Positions 16,491 through 23,876 of a stretch of 46,331 nucleotides of DNA are shown piece after piece. This stretch comes from an uncultured Anderseniella sp. (GTDB lineage Bacteria > Pseudomonadota > Alphaproteobacteria > Rhizobiales > Aestuariivirgaceae), in contig CALHUA010000078.1 in NCBI GenBank assembly GCA_938039915.1, forward strand, positions 1-46,331, given 5' to 3'. A program made the translations under genes and the position numbers. How positions within the stretch are numbered: the stretch's first letter is position 1; the number at the start of each line of letters is the position of its first letter. The notes under the pieces are model-generated. The model was given only the letters and a program-made list of their open reading frames with translations. It had not been told where the DNA came from and made no database searches.

Positions 16491-17846
16491 TCAACTCGAC
16501 CGAATCAGGGCAATCTTGTCTGTACCACTGGATTGATCATGTTGCGCCCTGCCTAATGAATGGTAAACGAGCCCGCTGTTTTCGACATCCTGCAGCGAGA
16601 ACAGGTTGCGAAAGTCCACCATCACCGGCACGCGCATGGATTTTGCCAGCCTGGCAAAATCCAGCCCGCGAAACTCGTTCCATTCCGTCAGGATAACCAC
16701 GGCTGCAGCGTCCATGGCGGCAGAATAGGCATCGGCGCACCATTGCACGTTCTCAAACTGCGCGCGGCCATTGTCCATCGCCGCGGGATCATAGGCGGCC
16801 ACAACGGCGCCGCCTGCTTGCAGCTCGGGGATCAGAACCAGCGATGCTGCATCCCGAATATCATCGGTGTCCGCCTTGAACGCGATCCCCAGAACCGCAA
16901 TGCGTTTGCCTTTCAAACTGCCGCCAACCGCATTTGTGACCCGCTCGGTCAGGCTGCGCTTGCGCCGTTCGTTTGCTTCGATGACTTCCTCGACAACCGT
17001 AAATGGCGCCTTGTGTTCACGGGCCGTCACCATGAGTGCCCGTGTATCCTTCGGGAAACACGATCCGCCAAATCCGGGCCCAGGCTGCAGGTAATGCTGG
17101 CCAATTCGCTTGTCGAGCCCCATGCCCCGGGTCACGTGAGTAATATCCGCATCAACTTTTTCACACAGATCTGCCAGTTGGTTCACGAACCCGATCCGGG
17201 TGGCAAGATAGGTATTGGCTGCATACTTGATGACTTCAGCCGCCTGGCAGGAGGTAAACACTATCGGTACATCCACCTGGGTGAGCGGGCGGTACAATTG
17301 CCGCAACGGTGCTTCAGCCCGCTCCGAACTCACCCCCAACACAATACGGTCCGGCCGCAGAAAGTCTTCGACCGCGGATCCTTCACGCAGGAATTCAGGG
17401 TTGGACGCCACTTCAAAGTCCGCATTGGGGCGCGTCTTCAAAATCAGGTCTTTTAACTTCGCCGCTGTGCCTACCGGGACGGTTGATTTGGTAACCACAA
17501 CGGTAAAGCCCTGCATGGCGTCGGCGATTTCGGCACCTGCCCCGAACACATAGGATAAATCCGCTGCATCTTCACCCCGCCTCGTCGGTGTTCCAACCGC
17601 GATGAACACCACATCTGCATCTGCGACCGCAGACGGAAGATCGGTGGAGAAGGTCAGGCGGCCAGCCTCAAAATTGCTGTGAACGATTTGCTCCAGGCCA
17701 GGCTCGTATATTGGAATTCTGCCTGCTTCGAGCGCCGTGATTTTCTCGGCTTCCTTGTCGATGCAGGTGACGGAAAATCCAAACTCGGCAAAGCATGCTG
17801 CCGAGACCAGTCCAACATATCCAGCACCAATGACAGCCAGTTTCAT
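16491..17846 (-). CDS. ugd: UDP-glucose 6-dehydrogenase
   Basis: Protein of 451 residues oxidising UDP-glucose to UDP-glucuronate with two NAD. The N-terminal Rossmann motif is AVIGAGYVGLVSAACFAE, the catalytic cysteine lies in GPGFGGSCFPKDTRAL, and the C-terminal UDP-binding domain contains VLGIAFKADTDDIRDA. Length and motif order match bacterial Ugd. Related GDP-mannose dehydrogenases share this fold, but the motif wording fits Ugd better. It supplies glucuronate for the repeat unit. It lies 19 bases downstream of the initiating sugar-phosphate transferase gene. Confidence 0.93.
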   Translation of the reverse strand: MKLAVIGAGYVGLVSAACFAEFGFSVTCIDKEAEKITALEAGRIPIYEPGLEQIVHSNFEAGRLTFSTDLPSAVADADVVFIAVGTPTRRGEDAADLSYVFGAGAEIADAMQGFTVVVTKSTVPVGTAAKLKDLILKTRPNADFEVASNPEFLREGSAVEDFLRPDRIVLGVSSERAEAPLRQLYRPLTQVDVPIVFTSCQAAEVIKYAANTYLATRIGFVNQLADLCEKVDADITHVTRGMGLDKRIGQHYLQPGPGFGGSCFPKDTRALMVTAREHKAPFTVVEEVIEANERRKRSLTERVTNAVGGSLKGKRIAVLGIAFKADTDDIRDAASLVLIPELQAGGAVVAAYDPAAMDNGRAQFENVQWCADAYSAAMDAAAVVILTEWNEFRGLDFARLAKSMRVPVMVDFRNLFSLQDVENSGLVYHSLGRAQHDQSSGTDKIALIRSS

Positions 17847-17865
17847 GACATTACTCTTTCGTGTC

Positions 17866-19185
17866 TCACTTCGATCCGAACCCGGTCAGAACCGTCCAGA
17901 TGGTTTTCGCTGTGATAAGCGCATCGAGCCATGGTGAAAAGTGTTTAATGTAATAAAAATCATAGTGCAGCTTGTGGGTTGCCTGTTCGACTTGCGCCAC
18001 ATTGCCCTGGTGCACCTGCGCCCAGCCGGAAAGTCCAGGGCGCACGATGTGCCGGTACCTGTAAAACGGAATATCGCGCTGATACCAGTCCGACAGCTCC
18101 AGCGCTTCCGGCCGGGGTCCGATCCAGCTCATCTGCCCTGCAAAAATGTTGATGATCTGTGGAAATTCATCAATACGATATTTGCGCAAAAAACGCCCTA
18201 TTCTGGTAATGCGGGGATCATTGTCCTCGGTAAAGTTACCGCCCGATTTTTGCGCGCCCACTTTCATTGTTCTCAGCTTGATCATCCTGAACGGCTCGCC
18301 TCTGAAGCCCATGCGCGGTTGCAGAAAAAATGCCGGGCCTTTCGAGTCAAGTTTCACGGCGATTGCCGCAAGTACCACGATGATCAGAAAGAAAGGCGCC
18401 AGAATGACAGCCAGCCCAAGATCAACGAGGCGTTTCAACCTCAGATACAATAGTGACGGCAGGACCGATCCGAGACTGTTTTCAGACAGATGTTCGATTT
18501 CCACCTTGCCGGTCAGCGCCTCAGCCATCTGTTTCACATGATAGACCGGAATTCCCTTCAGCGCACAGTCGGCAAGAAACCTGTTCCAGTCATCTGACAG
18601 GTCCGACCTGAGGTCGACAACTATGCCATCGAGAGGCCGGTTGGGCGCAACTGGTTTGCGCAGACTGAACCAGTTGACGGCATCCAGGTTTTTCAGATCC
18701 TTGGTATCGCCTGTCTCCACCAGGGCGAAGCTCTGCAACAGTGCCCGGCGCGCCAGAAAGAAGCACGCATAGAACCAGACGACCGCAACTATGAAGCTGG
18801 CACCAAACTGGTAACGCGAATAATCTATTCGCAAAAAGAAGAACATCAAGATGATGATTGAATAGGAGATGGCAAAGGCCGGCGCTATATATTGCGTTGC
18901 CTGGACACCGGGATACGCAATCATCTGCCGCAAGGCCCAATAGCCGAGAAACAGTGCCAGCATGGAACCCAGCATCGCAGATTGCAGGGAATCCAAGCTC
19001 GATCCGGGAACCAGGCTGGATGTTGGCCAGCGGGCGAACCCCGGCACAATGACGGCAAACAACAGACCGCCAATCAACTGGAAACGGATCCGGGTCACCA
19101 GTCGCATTGGTTCGCGGTCTTCGATATCCTTTCCCCTGGCAGCAACCTGCGCCCGTTCGTTTGCTACCCTCGGTGGAGAAATCAT
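17866..19185 (-). CDS. Polyprenyl-phosphate hexose-1-phosphate transferase (WbaP/WcaJ type)
   Basis: Initiating glycosyltransferase of 439 residues: four or five N-terminal membrane helices, a soluble middle domain, then the catalytic bacterial sugar transferase domain. The latter has the re-entrant helix near PFFLIIVVLAAIAVKLDSKG, MIKLRTM, DPRITRIGRFLRKYRIDE, FAGQMSWIGPRPE and RPGLSGWAQV. It moves a hexose 1-phosphate from a UDP-sugar to undecaprenyl phosphate at the inner membrane, the first step of repeat-unit assembly. Its ATG overlaps the manC stop by four bases, so it is translationally coupled to sugar-nucleotide supply. Confidence 0.94.
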   Translation of the reverse strand: MISPPRVANERAQVAARGKDIEDREPMRLVTRIRFQLIGGLLFAVIVPGFARWPTSSLVPGSSLDSLQSAMLGSMLALFLGYWALRQMIAYPGVQATQYIAPAFAISYSIIILMFFFLRIDYSRYQFGASFIVAVVWFYACFFLARRALLQSFALVETGDTKDLKNLDAVNWFSLRKPVAPNRPLDGIVVDLRSDLSDDWNRFLADCALKGIPVYHVKQMAEALTGKVEIEHLSENSLGSVLPSLLYLRLKRLVDLGLAVILAPFFLIIVVLAAIAVKLDSKGPAFFLQPRMGFRGEPFRMIKLRTMKVGAQKSGGNFTEDNDPRITRIGRFLRKYRIDEFPQIINIFAGQMSWIGPRPEALELSDWYQRDIPFYRYRHIVRPGLSGWAQVHQGNVAQVEQATHKLHYDFYYIKHFSPWLDALITAKTIWTVLTGFGSK

Positions 19186-20702
19186 TCCGGGGCCCCCTTG
19201 CCGGCCGATGGCTTGGCCGGTTTGGTTTTTGTGCGCGGTGATGCCTCCGACGACTTCCGCTTCGCTGAACCTGGTTCTGCTTCACGCCCGTAGACGTCTT
19301 CGACCCGCACAATATCATCTTCGCCCAGGTAGGATCCGGACTGCACTTCGATCAGTTCCAGCATGGTCTTGCCGGGGTTCTCCATCCTGTGAACTGCGCC
19401 CAGCGGAATGTAGGTAGACTCGTTCTCGCGCAACAGGAAGGTTTCCTCGCCGCGGGTAACTTTGGCGATGCCCTTGACCACGATCCAGTGCTCGGCCCGG
19501 TGATGATGATATTGCAGCGACAACTGCGCGCCCGGTTTTACCGTGATGCGCTTGACCTGATACCGTTCGCCCCGGTCAATGCCTTCAAATGTTCCCCATG
19601 GACGGGCAACCTTGCGGTGATCGGTCAGTTCACTGCGCTTTGCCGTTCTGAGATCGTCGACAACGGCCTTGACCTGCTCGACCTGGTCCCTGCTGGTGAC
19701 CAGCAGGGCATCAGGTGTATCGACCACGACAACGTCCTTCAACCCCAGCACCACCGTGAGCTTGTCGGGGCTGTGGACGAAGCAGTGTTGTGAACTTGAA
19801 AACCAGGCATCTCCTGCTGATCGATTGCCTCTGTCGTCCGCTGCATGCACACCTGCAACAGCATCCCATGAACCAAGGTCAGACCAGTCGCCTTCATAGG
19901 GGACAACGGCAACACGGGACTCATTTTCGAGCACCGCATAATCGATTGAAATCGACGGGCTTGCAGAAAACGCGTCTGGCTGCAGCCGGTAGAAATGGTT
20001 GTCGACGGCAATATCTTCAACGGCAGCCGTCACCGCGTCATGAATTTCACGCGCATGCTTGGCAACAAGATCGGCCGCCGTGCCGGCTTTGACAACAAAG
20101 ATGCCGGCATTCCAGACACACCCTGCCCCGATCAATTCACCGGCTTTTTCGACATCCGGTTTTTCCAGGAACTGCGACACCTGGGCTGCTGAGCCGTGAT
20201 CTGCAATCACTGATCCCGGTTCAATATAGCCATACGCCGAGGACGGCTTGGTTGGTCGAATGCCCAACGTCACCCACCATCCTTCTTGCGCCAGACGTGT
20301 CGCATCTGAGATGGCGGAAGCAAATTTGTCGATGTCTGCAACAAAATGATCCGATGGCAGTATTACCATGATCGCGTCAGGGTCGGATTTGGCAATCTGC
20401 AGCGCTGCAGCACATAAGGCAGGCGCCGTATTGCGCGCCACCGGCTCCAGCAGGATCGAACCCGGCAACCCCGCATTGTGAAGCGCTTCAGCAACCATGA
20501 AGCGGTAATCCTCACCTGTAACGGCGACACAGGACGAAACTCCCTCAAGCCTGTTGACCCTGGCCAGGGTAAGATCAAGAAGGGATTGCTGGTCTACCTC
20601 AACAGCGAACTGTTTCGGAAACGCCTGCCGGCTCAGTGGCCACAACCGTGTCCCGGCCCCACCACACAGAACGACCGGCACGAGATTGGTTTTGGTGTTC
20701 AT
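19182..20702 (-). CDS. manC: Mannose-1-phosphate guanylyltransferase / mannose-6-phosphate isomerase
   Basis: Bifunctional protein of 506 residues. The N-terminal GT-A-like pyrophosphorylase domain has CGGAGTRLWPLSR and FPKQF (residues about 13-31) and makes GDP-mannose. The C-terminal cupin has the type II isomerase pattern GAQLSLQYHHHRAEHW. It feeds gmd and fcl, and possibly a mannosyltransferase. After the cupin there is an unusual Lys/Pro/Ser-rich tail of about 35 residues (from YGREAEPGSAKRK to the end) not expected in the family. The gene is preceded by a 150-base leader containing an ops-like element and a hairpin. No phosphomannomutase gene is in the window. Confidence 0.95.
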   Translation of the reverse strand: MNTKTNLVPVVLCGGAGTRLWPLSRQAFPKQFAVEVDQQSLLDLTLARVNRLEGVSSCVAVTGEDYRFMVAEALHNAGLPGSILLEPVARNTAPALCAAALQIAKSDPDAIMVILPSDHFVADIDKFASAISDATRLAQEGWWVTLGIRPTKPSSAYGYIEPGSVIADHGSAAQVSQFLEKPDVEKAGELIGAGCVWNAGIFVVKAGTAADLVAKHAREIHDAVTAAVEDIAVDNHFYRLQPDAFSASPSISIDYAVLENESRVAVVPYEGDWSDLGSWDAVAGVHAADDRGNRSAGDAWFSSSQHCFVHSPDKLTVVLGLKDVVVVDTPDALLVTSRDQVEQVKAVVDDLRTAKRSELTDHRKVARPWGTFEGIDRGERYQVKRITVKPGAQLSLQYHHHRAEHWIVVKGIAKVTRGEETFLLRENESTYIPLGAVHRMENPGKTMLELIEVQSGSYLGEDDIVRVEDVYGREAEPGSAKRKSSEASPRTKTKPAKPSAGKGAPE

Positions 20703-20745
20703 TTATCTATCAGACACATTTGTTGATTTCACAAATCAGGCAATG

Positions 20746-20753
20746 GCTACCGC
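20746..20753 (-). promoter_or_regulatory. ops-like element in the manC leader
   Basis: On the minus strand this reads GCGGTAGC, preceded by T, and matches seven of eight positions of the RfaH-recruiting ops core GGCGGTAG. It lies in the short leader between the NusG-paralogue gene and manC, that is, in the transcribed strand of this block. The same octamer also occurs once by chance inside thiB coding sequence, so the match alone is modest evidence. The coincidence with an RfaH-type protein gene next door is what makes it worth listing. Confidence 0.3.
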
Positions 20754-20759
20754 ACTCCG

Positions 20760-20777
20760 GGTGAAACGACTTTCACC
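20760..20777. repeat. 7-bp hairpin in the manC leader
   Basis: Perfect inverted repeat GGTGAAA-CGAC-TTTCACC in the leader between the NusG paralogue and manC. On the minus strand it lies immediately upstream of the ops-like GCGGTAGC. No run of T follows, so it is not a standard terminator. It could act as a pause hairpin or protein-binding site. Structure is seen, function is inferred. Confidence 0.35.
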
Positions 20778-20858
20778 ACGGCACATACAACCAATATCTG
20801 TTCTCAGCACCAGGGTTTGGCGCCTTTCTACTCAGTTACCGTAAAGCTTCATCACCGT

Positions 20859-21374
20859 TCAGGCTGGCATCAATGCCTTGGCATTGGACGTCACCCTGAT
20901 TTCCTGCCCCATGACTTCGAGCAGGACTTCCACACGACCGCGCGCATCGCAGCGGTTCAACCGCCCTATCAAACCTGACAGGGGTCCGGATACCATTTGC
21001 ACACTTATGCCGGCTTGCAAATCAGGGGTAAAATCAACCAACCCATTGCTTTCCGACATGTCAATTATCGACTCAATCACACCTGCCGGTATGTTGGCAG
21101 GACGCTCGCCTGCCATTACCAGGCAAGACACGCCGTAAGTCGAATTTATGCAACGCCACTGATCTCTGGACAGATCGAGTTCAACAAACAAATAACCCGG
21201 AAACAGGGCAGAACGAACCTGGCGAACCTTCCTGGCATGGCGCACGGATTTTTCGATCAGCGGCAGAAAGGTTCTGAACTGTTGCAGGTCAAGCTGATGC
21301 TTTGCACGATGTTCCCGATTGGGTTGCGTGCGCACAGCAAACCACCTCTTGCCAATTACGTCGCCTTTGATCAT
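20859..21374 (-). CDS. Specialised NusG paralogue (RfaH/LoaP-like antiterminator)
   Basis: Protein of 171 residues with a NusG N-terminal domain (RWFAVRTQPNREHRAKHQL, then SALFPGYLFVELDL) and a C-terminal KOW domain (GPLSGLIGRLNRCDARGRVEVLL). Location inside a polysaccharide block and divergence from housekeeping NusG mark it as an operon-specific elongation factor that would bind RNA polymerase and suppress termination in the long transcript. ATG at 21374 is favoured over the GTG at 21383 because GGGGACA lies at a usable distance from it. An ops-like site lies downstream before manC. Confidence 0.88.
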   Translation of the reverse strand: MIKGDVIGKRWFAVRTQPNREHRAKHQLDLQQFRTFLPLIEKSVRHARKVRQVRSALFPGYLFVELDLSRDQWRCINSTYGVSCLVMAGERPANIPAGVIESIIDMSESNGLVDFTPDLQAGISVQMVSGPLSGLIGRLNRCDARGRVEVLLEVMGQEIRVTSNAKALMPA

Positions 21375-21451
21375 CCGAATCACTGTCCCCTCAGCTTGGC
21401 ATACGTTAACTATCTACCCCAAGGGTCGCAACACCTGATGTGTTCGAAATC

Positions 21452-21479
21452 TGCATATTCCATACCAGATGATGTTCAA
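21452..21479 (-). promoter_or_regulatory. Possible sigma70-type promoter before the NusG paralogue
   Basis: On the minus strand TTGAAC (complement of 21474-21479) and TATGCA (complement of 21452-21457) are separated by 16 bases, about 80 bases upstream of the NusG-paralogue start. The match is moderate. A separate promoter here would let the antiterminator and the downstream genes be transcribed apart from the export genes. Confidence 0.25.
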
Positions 21480-21528
21480 GTTAAGCGTCTGATTCTAGGC
21501 GATTTATTTGCTGTCAGAACACGCCGCA

Positions 21529-22920
21529 CTATGATTGGTGGCGGGTACTCCAGGATTGCGCCAGCCCCAATCCCAGCAGCAGGGCAAAAGCCAGCGTGTT
21601 TGCTTGAATCTGCAAACTGAAATCAACCAGCGAGTGCAGGCCGATCAACACGCAGACTGCTGCTGCAATGGCTGCATAATGACTGTCGCGATGGCGTGCA
21701 TAAAAGCCTCTGATCACCTTGAAAAACAAGGTGGCAAAACCCGCCAGAACCAGTGCCGCGGCGGGCAGCCCCAGTCCGAGGAGCAACTCCAGATAGTCGT
21801 TGTGAGCCTTGTCCCACACATGACGACCAGCAGAAAGTTCAAGCCGGTACGCCGGAAACACATCCTGAAAAGTGCCCAGTCCGCTACCCAGATACAGATA
21901 GTCCCGGACTGCTTCCCATGTCCGTGCGTAGGTCTCAAGCCTGGAATCTGCTGCAATTCCCTGGTTCAGCAACCGCCCCATCAAACGGGCACCCGACAAT
22001 TCAAAAATACCCACGATCAATACCGATATGGCGATAATACTCGCCATCCAGGCAGGCCCACCTCCTGCAGACCGGTTTCGTGTTGTCGTCTTGACGCCAT
22101 ACAGCACCATCATGAAAACCATTGCTGCTACCGTGAAGCTGATGCCGCCGCGAGAACCGGTTGCCAGTACGGACACAAGCGTCAATACAAACAGGACAAG
22201 ATCAAAACCAAGCATCCCGGACATGGCAAGCGCCAGCTTCCTGACCAGGTCACGGCCACCATCAGGCGACGCCGATTGCAGAACCGATCGAACATGCTGG
22301 ATCACAAGACCCATGCTCGCCACACAAGCCAGGCCGAAATAGGTTGCAGCGCTGTTGCGGTTGATGAAACCCGACGTGAGGTAACCGCTGTCCGGCTCGT
22401 CGAACCACAGGATTTTATCCAGGGACAGCGACAACCGCGTCAGTCCGTAAAGCGCTGCAAGCCCGGCCAGAATTACAAATACCCGCAGGATGATCCGGGC
22501 GTTTTTAACCGACCGCGCCAGGACATACACGCCCAGCAAAACCGTCGCGGCAGTCAGGTAGCGCAATATGCCCCAAACGGTCTCCGGCGGATTGATGGAT
22601 ATGCTCGAGGCGATATCGCGGTCCATTACCTCACCGGCCACCTGCCATGCAGGATGACCTGCTATTGAAGACCCCGACGGCAGGATTTGCACCACGGCCC
22701 AAAGCAGCCCCAGTCCAAACATCGCAACTGGAACCGAGAGCTTTGAAAGCATAAGTGCCGGATGACGGCGTGCTTCCAGCTGAACGGACAGGCAGATAAA
22801 AACCAGCAGTCCGCCTGCCATGACCGCATTCACAGTCCATACAAGCGGTCTGTTGGATCCGAGCCAGAACGGGCTGAGACCGACAACGATCGCAATCAGC
22901 ACCGAAGCAACCGCACTCAT
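21529..22920 (-). CDS. O-antigen ligase/polymerase family membrane protein
   Basis: Membrane protein of 463 residues with about 11-12 helices and a Wzy_C/WaaL-like region: VLATGSRGGISFTVAAMV followed by the large periplasmic loop (TWEAVRDYLYLGSGLGTFQDVFPAY, HVWDKAHNDYLELLLGLG). The HNDYL motif is characteristic of O-antigen ligase-type proteins. A TTG at 23037 would extend it into the preceding gene. The ATG at 22920 has CGGAG six bases upstream and sits right before the first helix, so it is preferred. It could be the polymerase, or a ligase/attachment enzyme alongside the Wzy-like protein at 6515-7972. Confidence 0.85.
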   Translation of the reverse strand: MSAVASVLIAIVVGLSPFWLGSNRPLVWTVNAVMAGGLLVFICLSVQLEARRHPALMLSKLSVPVAMFGLGLLWAVVQILPSGSSIAGHPAWQVAGEVMDRDIASSISINPPETVWGILRYLTAATVLLGVYVLARSVKNARIILRVFVILAGLAALYGLTRLSLSLDKILWFDEPDSGYLTSGFINRNSAATYFGLACVASMGLVIQHVRSVLQSASPDGGRDLVRKLALAMSGMLGFDLVLFVLTLVSVLATGSRGGISFTVAAMVFMMVLYGVKTTTRNRSAGGGPAWMASIIAISVLIVGIFELSGARLMGRLLNQGIAADSRLETYARTWEAVRDYLYLGSGLGTFQDVFPAYRLELSAGRHVWDKAHNDYLELLLGLGLPAAALVLAGFATLFFKVIRGFYARHRDSHYAAIAAAVCVLIGLHSLVDFSLQIQANTLAFALLLGLGLAQSWSTRHQS

Positions 22921-22966
22921 GACATGCTCCGAACGCAAGCGGGCAGGTATGGTGCGCCCCGGATCA

Positions 22967-23626
22967 TCAAAGCTTTGCTCCTGCTCTGAGGAGGTATTGC
23001 CGAAGTTCTGCTGCACGTTTGGGGTAGGCTTGGTCAACGATCTTCACGTCATGGCGGACGATGTCCTTGAGGCGCGTGCCGAGCAGCGGCCAGGCAAGTG
23101 ACATCATCTGCAGACGCTCCAGCACCAGATCCACCTCTTTTGGCGAATAGGTGTAAGACAATTCAAGATAGCGCTGGACCGCGGCATCGAAACCATAAAG
23201 ACCGGTACGCAGCTTGGCGGCCAGAAACCAGAACTCGCCAAGTGCCGGCGCCCTGGCAAGCGCCAGTTCCGATGCCTCCAGCATCAACATCTGCAAACTG
23301 CGGCGCCCGGCAAAGTCCTGGCCCATCGCCTCGAAGTACGCGGGCTGAGCAATCGCCAGAACGGCATCGCGCCGTTGCGGCAATGTCATCCCGACAAACC
23401 GGTCGGCAAGCCTGGCAGCGTCATCAGGCACTGCGGGATCCAGCGTCATCAGCCAGACCTGCAGGGTCCCGGGAGACACTGAATACAACACTTCGTCATG
23501 CTGATGCGTATTGTTCAGCCGGAACAACTGATAACCGCCCAGGGAGGCCACCCCCACACCCAGACACAACAAAAGCCCCATCGCGAACGGACTTGCGCCT
23601 CGCTTCACCTTGGGGTCAGGGGTCAT
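22967..23626 (-). CDS. Single-pass membrane protein of unknown function, partner of the ligase
   Basis: Protein of 219 residues with one N-terminal membrane helix (FAMGLLLCLGVGVASLGGYQLF) and a helical periplasmic region with alanine/leucine-rich pairs of helices (SELALARAPALGEFWFLAAKL, LYGFDAAVQRYLELSYTYSP) reminiscent of TPR repeats. I do not recognise a named family. It sits directly upstream of the O-antigen ligase-like gene on the same strand, so an accessory role in polymerisation or chain release is inferred. The start is ATG 23626; a TTG at 23668 is possible. Confidence 0.6.
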   Translation of the reverse strand: MTPDPKVKRGASPFAMGLLLCLGVGVASLGGYQLFRLNNTHQHDEVLYSVSPGTLQVWLMTLDPAVPDDAARLADRFVGMTLPQRRDAVLAIAQPAYFEAMGQDFAGRRSLQMLMLEASELALARAPALGEFWFLAAKLRTGLYGFDAAVQRYLELSYTYSPKEVDLVLERLQMMSLAWPLLGTRLKDIVRHDVKIVDQAYPKRAAELRQYLLRAGAKL

Positions 23627-23876
23627 TAATCTTATCCATTCTGCAGGAGGATATTCTGCTTCTGACAAGGCGAAAGGGCGCAGGAAACAGTCCGTTTTTC
23701 AAGACCTTTCAACGCGGTCAGGGGCAAAATAGACCCCGTCCTTCGGGTTTGAAGGAAAACACCCGCCCGAAGTCGAAAAATGCTCGAAAAGGCACAAAGC
23801 CTTGTCTTGCGCTTTTTCAACATCATTCGACTGTTTTCTTTCAAACAGAATTGCATAAGATTAACGGGCCCAGGCC
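23627..23876 (-). other. 250-base intergenic region with two inverted repeats
   Basis: No gene is convincing here. Two inverted repeats are seen: CTTCGGG at 23741-23747 with CCCGAAG at 23766-23772, and AAGGC at 23789-23793 with GCCTT at 23799-23803. On the minus strand the second is followed by TT, giving a weak terminator-like hairpin downstream of the BY-kinase gene. This could partly separate the export genes from the downstream biosynthesis genes, a place where an RfaH-type factor would matter. Confidence 0.35.

Noticed and set aside
22921-23037. TTG-initiated extension of the ligase-type protein
   Set aside because: It would overlap the preceding gene by 71 bases and adds a polar stretch; ATG 22920 has CGGAG at six bases.
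23632-23856. Open frame of 74 codons in the gap after the BY-kinase gene
   Set aside because: Basic, low-complexity product without a recognisable domain; overlaps inverted repeats and has no ribosome binding site.
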